Part shown: piece after piece, positions 1 through 8,484 of the stretch
Numbering within the stretch: position 1 is the stretch's first letter
Layout of the letters: each line of letters opens with the position of its first letter
Origin: Aromatoleum petrolei
Lineage (GTDB): Bacteria > Pseudomonadota > Gammaproteobacteria > Burkholderiales > Rhodocyclaceae
NCBI RefSeq assembly: GCF_017894385.1
Contig: NZ_CP059560.1
Coordinates: forward strand, 3,291,001 to 3,355,000
DNA length: 64,000 nt
Direction of reading: 5' to 3'
Translations under genes and position numbers: made by a program
The notes under the pieces: model-generated
The model's database searches: none
Told to the model about the DNA's origin: nothing
What the model saw: the letters and a program-made list of their open reading frames with translations, nothing else

Positions 1-349
1 CGTAGTGGCCGAAGTCGAGCACGTAGATGAGCAGCACCACGAACACCGCGAGGGCCAGGTACAGGCGCGACAGCCCGCGCACGAGGCTGCAACGTACGAG
101 GTTCGCGCGTGGCAGGAAGGCCAGCAGCGCGACCGGCAGCATCATCAGGATCGCCAGGCGCAGATCGAAGCGCAGGCCGATGCCGACGGCCTCGACGATG
201 CGCTCGCTGTCGATGTTGCCCATCGCGTCGAAGTCCGCGAAGCCGGCGAGGAAGGCGCCGCGCAGCAGCGCGAAGACGGCGAAGAGCAGGGCGGTGCCGC
301 CGAGCAGGTAGCGCACGCGGCGGGACTGGAGCCAATCGGTCAGGAGCAT
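1..349 (-). CDS. Membrane-anchored sulfatase/LTA-synthase-like protein, N-terminal part only
   Basis: The reading frame starts at an ATG (complement of 347-349) and runs leftward off the window, so about 116 residues are visible and the catalytic part is missing. The visible part has three hydrophobic stretches (about residues 14-33, 57-75 and 91-108) separated by short charged loops, including DFDAMGNIDSERIVEAVGIG and an arginine-rich turn. This N-terminal membrane layout and the GLRFDLR segment resemble the alkaline-phosphatase-superfamily sulfatases and lipoteichoic-acid-synthase-like phosphotransferases of Proteobacteria; the assignment is by resemblance and the metal-binding residues cannot be checked. 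It lies 24 bases beyond the last kinase-like gene of the LPS core operon on the same strand, so a role in decorating LPS or another envelope glycan is plausible but inferred. Confidence 0.55.
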   Translation of the reverse strand, partial: MLLTDWLQSRRVRYLLGGTALLFAVFALLRGAFLAGFADFDAMGNIDSERIVEAVGIGLRFDLRLAILMMLPVALLAFLPRANLVRCSLVRGLSRLYLALAVFVVLLIYVLDFGHY

Positions 350-373
350 GGGTGTTCGCGGGTCAAAGTGCGC

Positions 374-1834
374 TCAGGGGCGGCCGGGCAGCATCGCGGC
401 GAGCCAGCGATGGAGTGGCGTATCCGCGGGCCAGTTGCGCAGGAAGCGGGCGCGATCGCGGCGCCAGGCACGGTGGAAGCCGACGATTGTAGCGTGCTGA
501 CGGGCGGCATCAAGGTCGATCAGCAGGGCCTTGTTGCCGTCCCACAGCAGGTTGGTGGCCTTCAGATCACCATGGCTTATGCGCTCCCGATACAGGGTGT
601 CGAAGAGCGTCTTGAGGGACGCGGCTTCCGCGGGGGCGGGCTCCTCGTCGGCACGCAGGTGCGTGAGCATGTCGGGGCCGCCGCAGTATTCGGTGACGAG
701 CCAGGCGCGGGCGCGCAGCGGGCCCCAACGCTCCTCGATCAGCGCCAGCGGCCTGGGGGTGGGGATGCCGAACAGCGCGAGTCGGTGCCCTTCACGCCAC
801 GAGTGCCAGGCACGCGTGGGGCGCCAGGCGCGCGAGAGCGCGTGACCGAAGTGTTTGAGGTTGTAGCGCTTGATGACGAAGCGGCGCTCGCCGAGTTCGA
901 CGAGCGAGACGGTGCAGGTGTTGCCGCGCTTGAGCGGGTGGCCGGTTTCGACCCAGTGGTCGGGGTCGGCGAGCAGCGGGGCGAGGGCGTCGGCCTCCGT
1001 GCGCACGACCGCCTCGAAGCGGTGCAGGCTGCGATGCACGCGGAAGAGCGTGCAGTCGCGCCCGGTCTTGGCGAGGTAGTCGCGCAAGCGCCAGGCGCGT
1101 TCGTGGCGCAGTGCGCGGGCGAGCACGGCCGCGTCGAGACTCTGCGCGCCGCCGTCGCGGTAGGCGGCGAGCAGTGGCGCGATCGCGCCATCCCAGGCGC
1201 GCGGCAACTGCGCGATCAGCATCGCGAGGTCGCGCGCGGCAGGCTTCGCGGCGAGCGGGGCGGGGGCAGTTGTCACGGCGTCGCCGTCGATGATGTAAAG
1301 ATGCCCGTTGTGCAGCAGGAAATTGCCGAAATGCAGGTCGTCGTGGGCGAGCCCGGCGCGGTGCAGCCGGCCGAGCAGGCGGAAGGCCGGCACGAGCAAC
1401 TCGCATGCATCGACGTCGCCGGGTAGGCGGTCGGCGAGGGGACGCCAGTGTTCGAGCAGCGTCGTCGCGCCGTCGAGGAACTCGGTCGTGAGCAGGTGGC
1501 CGCCGCCGGGCAGCGCGGCCGCGGCGATGAGGGCCGGGGTCGGAATGCCGGCCGCGGCGAGTGCCGCGATGCCCTGGCGTTCGCGTTCGGCGCGGCGGGC
1601 GCTGTTCTTGTCGATGAAGAGCTTGGCGAGCACGCGCCGTCCGTCCAGCAGGCTGTCGCCGACGACGCGCCTGCCGGGCAGCACGCGCAGCAGGCGGTTC
1701 ATGACGAGTTCACGACCGTCGGTGAGGGCGACGCGGAAGGGCACGGCGGGGGCGCGCCCGGCTGCGCGCAGCGTGGCCGCGTCCGCGAGCGGAACGTCAG
1801 CCGCGGTTCGCGCAGATTGAAGACGGTCGGTCAT
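374..1834 (-). CDS. Tandem-domain WaaP/InaA-type lipopolysaccharide kinase-like protein
   Basis: This 486-residue protein contains two protein-kinase-like modules in one chain. Module 1 has a candidate ATP lysine in AKLF (K71), a catalytic-loop motif HDDLHFGN (164-171) and a metal-binding IIDGD (181-185). Module 2 has IKRYN (K322), HGDLKATN (421-428) and LLIDLDAA (437-444). Both therefore keep the H-x-D-L-x-x-x-N and D-x-D-like residues expected of active kinases in the RIO/WaaP clan. The ATG at 1834 overlaps the stop of the upstream gene (ATGA); the frame stays open further upstream but that extension is arginine-rich, lies inside the neighbour and looks like noise. Pseudomonas LPS core loci carry a comparable run of kinase-like genes after waaP. 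Substrate (heptose or another core sugar) is inferred from context. No signal peptide or membrane segment is seen, so it should act in the cytoplasm. Confidence 0.8.
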   Translation of the reverse strand: MTDRLQSARTAADVPLADAATLRAAGRAPAVPFRVALTDGRELVMNRLLRVLPGRRVVGDSLLDGRRVLAKLFIDKNSARRAERERQGIAALAAAGIPTPALIAAAALPGGGHLLTTEFLDGATTLLEHWRPLADRLPGDVDACELLVPAFRLLGRLHRAGLAHDDLHFGNFLLHNGHLYIIDGDAVTTAPAPLAAKPAARDLAMLIAQLPRAWDGAIAPLLAAYRDGGAQSLDAAVLARALRHERAWRLRDYLAKTGRDCTLFRVHRSLHRFEAVVRTEADALAPLLADPDHWVETGHPLKRGNTCTVSLVELGERRFVIKRYNLKHFGHALSRAWRPTRAWHSWREGHRLALFGIPTPRPLALIEERWGPLRARAWLVTEYCGGPDMLTHLRADEEPAPAEAASLKTLFDTLYRERISHGDLKATNLLWDGNKALLIDLDAARQHATIVGFHRAWRRDRARFLRNWPADTPLHRWLAAMLPGRP

Positions 1835-2604
1835 CGGCGGGCGGCCTTGCGATGGCGGCGGCGCAGGATATGGTCTGCGAGGCGTGTGGCGGCATCGTCG
1901 AGGGAGTCGCGGCCCAGGTAGCGCAGCAGGAAGCGCAGTCGCTCGGTGGCCGCCGGTCCTCTGGTGTGGCGGTTCAGTGCGTCGAGGTCGCGTGCGCGGT
2001 CGCGGGTGCCGAGGACGATGCGGCGCGTCTTTTCGAGGTCGATCAGGCGTGCCGTGGCGCGGCCCCCGTCGACACGCACGAAGAGGTGCTTGGGATACAG
2101 GCAATTGTGCAGGTGGCCCGCGCCGTGCAGCGTGCGCGCGAGGCCGGCGACGGCGTCGACGATCGCGCGGCGGGTCGCGCGCGGCAGCGCCGGCCATTCG
2201 GCGAGCCAGCGGTCGAGCGGCTTGTGGTCGTCGAGCGCCCGCGTGACGAGCAGCGCACAGACCTTGCCGGCGATGCGGCGCTGGCCGAAGAATACCGCTT
2301 CGAGCGCCGGTACGTCGTCGTGCTGGTAGCGGCGGATGTTGCGGAATTCGCGCGCGAAAGTGGCTTCGCCGAGTGGGTGGCGCAGGCTGCGGCTGAGGTG
2401 GTCGATCTGGCGCTTGAGGTAGAAGGCCTGCACCGCGCCGTTGGCGTCCGCGAGCTCCAGGCGGCTCACGCTGCTCCAGCCGCCGCGGCCTGTGTTGGGG
2501 GCATCCACGTGGTCAAGTTCGAGCGCCCACAGCGCGTCGAAGCGGTCGAGGCCGTGCTGCGCAAAGAGCGCGCGCGCGGAATCGGCGAGGAAGTCGTCCT
2601 TCAC
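1831..2604 (-). CDS. InaA-family LPS kinase-like protein with altered catalytic loop
   Basis: A 257-residue protein of the InaA/WaaP lipopolysaccharide-kinase family. A family-typical N-terminal segment TGRGGWSSV (38-46) and the candidate lysine region FYLKRQ (61-66) precede a C-lobe containing HLHNCLYPKHLF (164-175) and LIDLEKTRR (187-195). The usual H-x-D-L catalytic loop reads H-N-C-L-Y-P-K-H here, so the catalytic Asp is replaced, while the metal-binding Asp in LIDLEK is kept. As far as I recall, the same Y-P-K-H variant occurs in the orthologous Pseudomonas LPS gene, so it is probably a subfamily trait rather than a mutation. It sits one base downstream of the previous kinase-like gene and overlaps the next by 4 bases, indicating co-translation. 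A role in core phosphorylation is expected; whether it is a kinase or a pseudokinase scaffold cannot be told from sequence. Confidence 0.8.
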   Translation of the reverse strand: MKDDFLADSARALFAQHGLDRFDALWALELDHVDAPNTGRGGWSSVSRLELADANGAVQAFYLKRQIDHLSRSLRHPLGEATFAREFRNIRRYQHDDVPALEAVFFGQRRIAGKVCALLVTRALDDHKPLDRWLAEWPALPRATRRAIVDAVAGLARTLHGAGHLHNCLYPKHLFVRVDGGRATARLIDLEKTRRIVLGTRDRARDLDALNRHTRGPAATERLRFLLRYLGRDSLDDAATRLADHILRRRHRKAARR

Positions 2605-2605
2605 C

Positions 2606-3376
2606 TTACTCGCGTCCTTCGAAGAAGGCGGTGATGCGCCGGATGCGAGCCTTGTCGGTCGCGTCGAGACGGCGTTTGTCGGCGTAGTCGAGGTAGAAGC
2701 GCAGGCGCTGCGTGCGCGTGAGGTGATATTTGGCGACCTTGTCGAGGCAGGCGAGGTCCTTGATCACACGGTAGGCGAGAAAGGGGCCCCACCAGAAGGT
2801 GCCGCCTGGGCAGTCGATGAGGAAAAGACGTGGTTGATTGCCGCCGCTGCCTTCATCGACGAGCAGGTTCCGCCACTTCAGGTCGTTGTGCGCGAAGCTG
2901 TGCGCATGCAGCGTGCGTGTGATGTCCGCGAGCTGCCGCGACACGCCGGCGACCCAGCGGCGGTCCTTGAGGCGTGCGTCGCGGGTATTGGCGAGCCGGG
3001 CGAGGTCGGTCGTGCGCGCCAGCTCGGCGGTGATCATCGCGCCGCGGTCGAAGGCGCCCAGCTTGCGCTCCAGGCCCCAGGCGACGACCGTCGCGGTCGG
3101 AATACCCCAGGCGGCGAAGTGGCGCAGGTTCTGCCATTCCGCCTTCACGCGCGGGCGGCCCAGCCAGCGCCGCAGGTGCTTGCCGGCGCCGTGGTAGCGC
3201 TTGACGTAGTAGTGGCGGCCGGCGACCTCGACCTTCAGCACTTCGGAGAGTGGGTCGCGCGCGACCCGCTGGCCGGTGAGCGCGAACACCGCGTCGAGCG
3301 AGCCGAAGGCGGCGCGCAACGCGGCTTCATTGCCGTTGGTGCGCAGGTAGTCCGCGTTCAGCTTCCAACTGCTCAT
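2606..3376 (-). CDS. WaaP-related LPS core kinase-like protein
   Basis: A 256-residue cytoplasmic kinase-fold protein. The N-lobe holds HYYVKRY (K59) and the helix-C type segment PRVKAEWQN (75-83); the C-lobe has the intact catalytic motif HNDLKWRN (163-170) and metal-binding FLIDCP (185-190). The GKHLRRWLGRPRVKAEW stretch and a C-terminal FFEGRE are strongly reminiscent of the gene immediately after waaP in Pseudomonas LPS core clusters. The chosen ATG at 3376 overlaps the stop of waaP by 4 bases; the longer open frame extends into waaP out of frame and is discarded. With waaP and two further kinase-like genes it forms a five-module kinase array. Likely substrate is a heptose or neighbouring core sugar, by genomic context only. 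Confidence 0.82.
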   Translation of the reverse strand: MSSWKLNADYLRTNGNEAALRAAFGSLDAVFALTGQRVARDPLSEVLKVEVAGRHYYVKRYHGAGKHLRRWLGRPRVKAEWQNLRHFAAWGIPTATVVAWGLERKLGAFDRGAMITAELARTTDLARLANTRDARLKDRRWVAGVSRQLADITRTLHAHSFAHNDLKWRNLLVDEGSGGNQPRLFLIDCPGGTFWWGPFLAYRVIKDLACLDKVAKYHLTRTQRLRFYLDYADKRRLDATDKARIRRITAFFEGRE

Positions 3377-4197
3377 CGCTGTAACGCCGGCCGGTGGGCG
3401 AACTTGCGCGCGTAGCGGCGCTTGAGGCGGGCGGCCTCGCGTTCGAGGTGGGCGAGGAGGCGGGCTTCGCGCTTGAGCGTTTCGCGCAGCGGGCTGGGGA
3501 AATAGTCGCGCAGGAAGCGCAGCTTGTCGCGCTGCGTGAGGCCGATGTCGAGCGCCGAGAAGTACAGCGCCGCGAGGTCCTTGTCGCGCCAGCGCCGCGG
3601 TGTGCGTTCGCGCAGCTGGGCGCGGTGCAGGTCGATCACCGACAGGCGCAGGCGGTCCGGCGCTGGCGGCGGGTCGAGATCGAGCAGGAAGTGCACGAGG
3701 TAGAAGTCGCGATGGTTGATGCCGGCCTCGTGCATGCCGCGCGCGATGCGCGTGACCTCCCTGAGCAGCGCACGCTTGAGCGCGACCGGCGGCGGGCTGT
3801 CGGCCCAGCCGCGGGTGTAGGTGTCGAGGTCCGCCGTCGGTTCCAGCGCCTCGGTGATCAGGAAGGACTCGCGCCGCGCCGGCCCGTGGCCGCGGTCGCC
3901 GTAGGCCACCGCCGTCATCGTGCCCAGTCCGTGCGCGTGGAAGGCCTGGATCGCGCGCCATTCGTTCTCGGCGCCGAGCACCGGGCGGCGCAGGCGCACG
4001 AGGTTCTCGAGGATTTCGCCCCAACCGACGCCGCGGTGCAGCTTGGCGTAATAGCCGCGTCCCTCGACCTCGAAGCGGAAGGTGCGCCGGCCTTCGAGAT
4101 CGCGCACCACCGTGCCGGTGAGCGCGGCGGCGGCCTCGAAAGGGTCGCGACCCGCCCACAGGGTGGCGAAGGGCTCGGCGAGGACGACCGTGTTCAT
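3373..4197 (-). CDS. waaP: Lipopolysaccharide core heptose(I) kinase WaaP/RfaP
   Basis: A 274-residue protein with the full WaaP signature: DPFEAAAALTG near the N-terminus, GRGYYAKLHRGVGWGEI with the ATP lysine at K52, the catalytic loop NHRDFYLVHFLL (161-172, Asp164), and VIDLHRAQ (187-194) followed by RRWRDKDLAALYFSALDIGL. WaaP phosphorylates the first heptose of the LPS inner core using ATP at the cytoplasmic face, which cross-links LPS through divalent cations. The length matches the family (about 265-275 residues). The start at 4197 overlaps the waaG stop by 4 bases, and the stop overlaps the next kinase gene by 4 bases, placing it in the waaF-waaC-waaG-waaP order also seen in Pseudomonas. 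No missing key residues. Confidence 0.93.
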   Translation of the reverse strand: MNTVVLAEPFATLWAGRDPFEAAAALTGTVVRDLEGRRTFRFEVEGRGYYAKLHRGVGWGEILENLVRLRRPVLGAENEWRAIQAFHAHGLGTMTAVAYGDRGHGPARRESFLITEALEPTADLDTYTRGWADSPPPVALKRALLREVTRIARGMHEAGINHRDFYLVHFLLDLDPPPAPDRLRLSVIDLHRAQLRERTPRRWRDKDLAALYFSALDIGLTQRDKLRFLRDYFPSPLRETLKREARLLAHLEREAARLKRRYARKFAHRPALQR

Positions 4198-5315
4198 CTG
4201 CGCGAACCGAGGATCACGTCGGCGGCGCGCTCGGGAAGGCTGTAGAGGTCGTGGCTGTCCGCATACGCGAGGGCGTTGCGCTGCCACTGGGCGCGTGCAG
4301 CGTCATCGCCGAGCATCTCGGCGAGGGCAGCGTTCATCGCGGTCTGGTCGAAAGGTTCTGCGATGACTCGGCCGGCATCGGCGTCCGCGATGTAGTGGGC
4401 GTAGCCGCAGGCGCCGCTGACCAGCGCGGGTAGTCCCGCGACGAGCGCTTCGAGGAGCACCGTGCCGGTGTTTTCGTGGCGCGCCGGGTGGGTGAACAGG
4501 TCCGCGCCGAGCAGGAAGCGCGGCACGTCGCTGCGTCCGCCGGGCAGCGACACGCGCTCGGCGATGCCCAGCGTGCGCGCCTGGTCGAGAAAGGGTTTGG
4601 GATCGTCGGCGCCGAGCGCGACGAGGTGGGTGCGGCGCTTGAGCGCTTCGGGCAGGGCGCCGATCGCCGCGAGCGTTCGATCGAGACCCTTGCGCGGGAA
4701 GTCGGAGCCGATCTGCACGATGAGCAGGTCGTCGTCGCCGAGGCGGAACTCGCGGCGGAAGGCGGCGCGGATCTCGGCGGCGTTCGCCGGGGCGCGGCGG
4801 TCGGGCGCGATGCCCGGCGGCAGTGGGTGGAAGCGGCGCTGCGGCGTGCCGTAGTACTTGGCGAAGAGGGCCTGCTGTGCGGGCGAGATGGTGAGGATCT
4901 CGGTATGCACCTCGGGTGCGAATACCGCGCGCTCGTAGGCCGAGAAGTGGCGGTAGCGCGGGCTGTAGCGGTAGAGGGGTTTCCTCAGGCGGCGCGCCTT
5001 GTCCTCGAAGCACGGGTCGGCGGCGTAGTACACGTCGAGGCCCGGCATCTTGTTGAAGCCGACGACGCGGTCGGCGGGGCGGCGCGCGAGGTCGGCCTGC
5101 ACCCACTCGGTGAATTTGGCGTAGCGGCGGTGGTTCGCGAAGGCCTTCACCGGCACGCGCACGAGCTCGAAGCCGGGCGGCACTTCGCCGTCCCATTCGA
5201 GGGCGTACACGCGGATGTCGTGGCCGCGCGCCTGGCAGGTCAGCGCGATGCGCAGGAAGTCGCGCTGCAGGCCGCCGAAGGGGAAGTACTTGTACAGGCA
5301 GAACGCGAGCTGCAT
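4194..5315 (-). CDS. waaG: LPS core glucosyltransferase I WaaG (GT4 family)
   Basis: A 373-residue GT-B glycosyltransferase. The N-terminus MQLAFCLYKYFPFGGLQRDF is the WaaG hallmark (the GG loop before the first helix), followed by YAADPCFEDKAR and an HFSAYERAVF segment. The C-terminal GT4 domain contains GSDFPRKGLDRTLAA and the retaining-enzyme E-x7-E motif in HENTGTVLLEAL. WaaG transfers the first hexose (glucose in enterobacteria) onto heptose II of the inner core from a UDP-sugar at the cytoplasmic membrane face; the actual sugar here is unknown. ATG at 5315 shares one base with the waaC stop. A much longer open frame upstream is only an out-of-frame reading of waaC. Confidence 0.9.
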   Translation of the reverse strand: MQLAFCLYKYFPFGGLQRDFLRIALTCQARGHDIRVYALEWDGEVPPGFELVRVPVKAFANHRRYAKFTEWVQADLARRPADRVVGFNKMPGLDVYYAADPCFEDKARRLRKPLYRYSPRYRHFSAYERAVFAPEVHTEILTISPAQQALFAKYYGTPQRRFHPLPPGIAPDRRAPANAAEIRAAFRREFRLGDDDLLIVQIGSDFPRKGLDRTLAAIGALPEALKRRTHLVALGADDPKPFLDQARTLGIAERVSLPGGRSDVPRFLLGADLFTHPARHENTGTVLLEALVAGLPALVSGACGYAHYIADADAGRVIAEPFDQTAMNAALAEMLGDDAARAQWQRNALAYADSHDLYSLPERAADVILGSRR

Positions 5316-6457
5316 CAGCGGGCCTTGCGGTCGAATACGGGTCGTAGCACCGGGCGGCCGTCGTCCGGGTCCGGCGTGGCGCACAGGGCTTCCTCGCACG
5401 GCGTGCCGTCGGCGATCACCGACTGCAGCGCGCGCCACACGCGATCCGGCGCGAGGCGGGTGAAGCACAGCGGCTGTTCGGTGGCGAGGTCGAAGCGGGC
5501 ACGCTCGTCGGCGCTCGGCTCGTGCGTGCAGCGGCGCTGCAGGCAGGGGGCGCAGGGTAGGTTCGAGGCGAAATGGAACTGATTGTGCCCCCAGGCGCCG
5601 GTGAAGCCGGGGTTGGTCGGGCCGAAAAGCGACAGCGTCGGCACGTCGAAGGCCGCGGCGAGATGGCCGAGGCCGGTGTCGACGGCGACGCAAGCGCGCG
5701 CGCCGGCGAGCTGGGCGGCGATGCCGGCGAGCTTTAGGCGCGGCAGCACACTGACGTTCGGTAGGTCTCGCGCGAGGCGTTCGGCGCGCGCGCGCTCCTC
5801 GTCGTTGCCCCAGGGCAGGCGCACGGCCCAGCCGCCGTCGCGGGCGAGCTCGAGCAGACGCCGCCAATAGATTTCCGGCCAGTGCTTGGTCGTCCACGTC
5901 GTGCCGTGCAGGAACAGCAGGTAATCGCCGGCATCGCGGCCGGGCGGCAGCACGCGGCGGCGGTCCAGGCCGTATTCGCCGGGGCCTTCGGGCAGCGGGT
6001 AGCCGAGCGCGCGGGCGAAGAGTTCGCGCACGCGCTCGACCGCGTGACGGCCGATGGGCACCGCGTGGGTGTGGGTGTAGAAGCGCGTCGCGAAGGGCTC
6101 GCGCGCCGAATTGCGGTCCAGGCCGTGCACGGGGCGGCTGGCGTAGCGTGTCAGGAAGGCGCTCTTGATCAGGCCCTGCGCGTCGATCGTCGCGTCGTAG
6201 CGGACCTGCTGCATGCGCCGCGTGAAGCGCCGCCATTCGCCGCTGCGCAGCGCCGCCAGCGGCGACTTGCGCCAGCGTCGCACCGCGACCGGGATCACCT
6301 CGTCGACGGCCGGGTGCCAGGACGGGATCTCGGCGAAGGCTTCCTCGACGACCCAGTCGAAGCGGATGCCGGGGATCGCACGCGCGGCATCGGTGAGTGC
6401 CGGCAGCGTGTGGATGACGTCGCCGAGCGACGAGGTCTTGATGACCAGGACGCGCAT
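5315..6457 (-). CDS. waaC: Lipopolysaccharide heptosyltransferase I WaaC
   Basis: A 380-residue GT9-family ADP-heptose transferase. It opens with [20 protein letters not shown], the conserved WaaC N-terminus, then has DAQGLIKSAFLTRYA, a LHGTTWTTKHWP acceptor/nucleotide region and the ADP-heptose loop CVAVDTGLGHLAAAFDVPTLSLFG. It adds the first L-glycero-D-manno-heptose to Kdo2-lipid A on the cytoplasmic side of the inner membrane. The tail after about residue 310 carries a cysteine cluster (CAPCLQRRC) and is longer than the enterobacterial enzyme (about 320 residues), which is common in betaproteobacterial forms. Stop and start overlaps of one base with waaG and waaF show tight operon organisation. 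The substrate ADP-heptose is provided by hldA and hldD upstream. Confidence 0.93.
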   Translation of the reverse strand: MRVLVIKTSSLGDVIHTLPALTDAARAIPGIRFDWVVEEAFAEIPSWHPAVDEVIPVAVRRWRKSPLAALRSGEWRRFTRRMQQVRYDATIDAQGLIKSAFLTRYASRPVHGLDRNSAREPFATRFYTHTHAVPIGRHAVERVRELFARALGYPLPEGPGEYGLDRRRVLPPGRDAGDYLLFLHGTTWTTKHWPEIYWRRLLELARDGGWAVRLPWGNDEERARAERLARDLPNVSVLPRLKLAGIAAQLAGARACVAVDTGLGHLAAAFDVPTLSLFGPTNPGFTGAWGHNQFHFASNLPCAPCLQRRCTHEPSADERARFDLATEQPLCFTRLAPDRVWRALQSVIADGTPCEEALCATPDPDDGRPVLRPVFDRKAR

Positions 6458-7512
6458 CAGGCGGCTCCGCGCGCGTCCTGCGCCGCGACGCCCAGCGTCA
6501 CGAGGGCGGCGAGCACGCTGTCGGGCGTGATCTCGTGCAGGCAGCGGGTGTGGCCGAGCGGGCACACCCGCTTGAAGCAGGGCGAGCATTCGAGACGCAG
6601 GTAGCGCACCGCGACGCGCTCGGAGAGCGGCGGCGTGTGGTCGGGGGTCGAGGAGCCGTATACCGCGACCAGGGGCCGGTCCAGCGCCGCAGCGACGTGC
6701 ATCAGCCCTGAGTCGTTGGTGACCGCCGCGGCGCATAGCCCCAGCAGGTCGACGGCATCGCCGAGCTGGGTGCGGCCGCACAGGTTATGCACGCCCTCAC
6801 CTTTGCCCTCTCCCGCGTGCGCGGCGATCTCCTCGCCGGCGGGGGCGTCCTTGGCGGAGCCCAGCACCCATACTTGGTAGCCGCGTGCGACGAGCAGCGC
6901 GGCGAGCGCGCCATAGTGGGCGAGCGGCCACTGCTTGGCGGGGCCGTACTCGGCGCCGGGCATGAAGGCGATTGCGGGGCGCGCCGCGTCGAGGCCCAGT
7001 TCGCTGCACAGGCGCGTCTGGTTGGCCGGGTTGGCGACCAGACGCGGGCGCGGGAAGGGCTGCGGCAGGGGCTTGCCGGCGGCACGGCCGAGCGCGACGA
7101 AGCGCTGCACCGTCATCGGCAGCGCGGCCTTGTCGAGCGGTCGCATGTCGTTCACGAGGCCGTAGCGCATCTCGCCGCGGAACGCGGTGCGCCGCGGGAT
7201 GCCGGCGAAGAAGGGGGCGAGCGCGGACTTCAGCGAACCGGGCAGCACGATGGCCTGGTCGTAGCGGCGCTTCGCCAGTTCGCGTCCGAGCCGCCAGCGC
7301 TCCTTGAGGCCCAGTTGGCCGTGGCCCAGCGGCATCGCGATGCCGCCGCGCACCTCGGGCATGCGTTCGAGGATCGCCAGCGACCAGCCCGGCGCGAGCA
7401 CGTCGATCTCGCACGGGCCCTCCGCCTGAAGGGTCATGAAGAGGCTCTGCGCCATCACCATGTCCCCGACCCACGAGGGGCCGACCACCAGGACCTGCCG
7501 CAGCTGCGTCAT
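6457..7512 (-). CDS. waaF: Lipopolysaccharide heptosyltransferase II WaaF
   Basis: A 351-residue GT9 glycosyltransferase. Features include [19 protein letters not shown] at the N-terminus, a [12 protein letters not shown] segment and the donor loop [33 protein letters not shown]; the C-terminus has [17 protein letters not shown], the Cys-rich motif usual for WaaF. It adds the second heptose to the inner core. I chose the ATG at 7512 because it overlaps the hldD stop (ATGA) and begins right before the conserved [16 protein letters not shown]; an ATG seven codons upstream is possible but lies deeper in hldD. It works with WaaC directly downstream and with HldA/HldD upstream. Confidence 0.93.
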   Translation of the reverse strand: MTQLRQVLVVGPSWVGDMVMAQSLFMTLQAEGPCEIDVLAPGWSLAILERMPEVRGGIAMPLGHGQLGLKERWRLGRELAKRRYDQAIVLPGSLKSALAPFFAGIPRRTAFRGEMRYGLVNDMRPLDKAALPMTVQRFVALGRAAGKPLPQPFPRPRLVANPANQTRLCSELGLDAARPAIAFMPGAEYGPAKQWPLAHYGALAALLVARGYQVWVLGSAKDAPAGEEIAAHAGEGKGEGVHNLCGRTQLGDAVDLLGLCAAAVTNDSGLMHVAAALDRPLVAVYGSSTPDHTPPLSERVAVRYLRLECSPCFKRVCPLGHTRCLHEITPDSVLAALVTLGVAAQDARGAA

Positions 7513-8471
7513 CCCAGGTTCTGCGCCAGCCATTCCATGTATTTCGGCACGCCGACCTCGACCGGCATGAATTCACTCGCGTAGCCCGCGGCGCGCAGGG
7601 CGCCCATGTCGGCCTCGGTGAAGCTCTGGTAGCGGCCCTTGAGGTGCTCGGGGAAGGCGATGTAGTCGATGCCGCCGCCTCCGCCGGCCGCCTTGCTCCA
7701 ATTGATCGCGGCGCGCGCGACTTCGTTGAAGCTCTGGGCGCGGCCGGTGCCGACGTTGAAGATGCCCGACACCTGCGGGTTGTCGAGCAGCCACAGGTTC
7801 ACCGCGACGACGTCATCGACGTGGATGAAGTCGCGCCGCTGCTCGCCCGGGCCGTAGCCGTCCGAGCCTTCGAAGAGGCGGAGCCGCCCGCTTTCCGCGA
7901 GCTGGTTCTTGAAGTGGTAGGCGACGCTCGCCATGCTGCCCTTGTGCTGCTCGCGCGGGCCATAGACGTTGAAGTAGCGCAGGCCCGCGACCTGGCTCTT
8001 GATGTTCGGCATCAGGGGGCGCAGGTGGCAGTCGAAGAGGAACTTCGAGTACGCGTACATGTTCAGCGGGCGCTCGAATTCGCGCGCCTCGCGGAAGGTC
8101 GGGCCCATGCCGTAGACCGAGGCCGAGGACGCGTACAGGAAGGGAATCCCGCGCTCGACGCACCAGGCGAACAGGGCCTTGGTGTATTCGTAGTTCACGC
8201 TCATCACGAAGCGCCCGTCCCACTCCGTGGTTGAGGAGCAGGCGCCCTCGTGGAACACCGCCTCGATGCGGCCGAAGTCCTCGCCGGCCTGGAGGCGGCG
8301 CAGGAAGTCGTCCTTGTCCGCGTAGTCGCGGATGTGCGCATCGGCGAGGTTGAGGCACTTCCGGCCGTCGGTGAGGTCGTCGACGACCAGGATGTCGGTG
8401 ATGCCGCGGGCGTTGAGGCCCTGCACGATGTTGCTGCCGATGAAGCCGGCGCCGCCGGTGACGATGTACAT
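7509..8471 (-). CDS. hldD: ADP-L-glycero-D-manno-heptose 6-epimerase HldD
   Basis: A 320-residue short-chain dehydrogenase/epimerase. It starts [20 protein letters not shown] with the GxxGxxG NAD(P)-binding loop, has the catalytic YAYSKFLFD (Y-x3-K) and the HldD-specific [22 protein letters not shown] region. It converts ADP-D-glycero-beta-D-manno-heptose to the L-glycero form, the last step before heptosyl transfer. It follows hldA by 13 bases and overlaps waaF by 4, so precursor synthesis and use are in one transcript. Length equals the usual family length (about 310-330). The upstream intergenic bases carry a reasonable Shine-Dalgarno (AAGGAG-like) about 6 bases before the ATG. Confidence 0.95.
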   Translation of the reverse strand: MYIVTGGAGFIGSNIVQGLNARGITDILVVDDLTDGRKCLNLADAHIRDYADKDDFLRRLQAGEDFGRIEAVFHEGACSSTTEWDGRFVMSVNYEYTKALFAWCVERGIPFLYASSASVYGMGPTFREAREFERPLNMYAYSKFLFDCHLRPLMPNIKSQVAGLRYFNVYGPREQHKGSMASVAYHFKNQLAESGRLRLFEGSDGYGPGEQRRDFIHVDDVVAVNLWLLDNPQVSGIFNVGTGRAQSFNEVARAAINWSKAAGGGGGIDYIAFPEHLKGRYQSFTEADMGALRAAGYASEFMPVEVGVPKYMEWLAQNLG

Positions 8472-8484
8472 GATGACTCCTTGA

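Noticed and set aside
5..1426. 473-codon plus-strand open frame
   Set aside because: It is antisense to the kinase-like gene and sulfatase start; composition is Glu/Arg/Gly-rich without domains, and the minus strand carries clear motifs. Typical GC-rich shadow.
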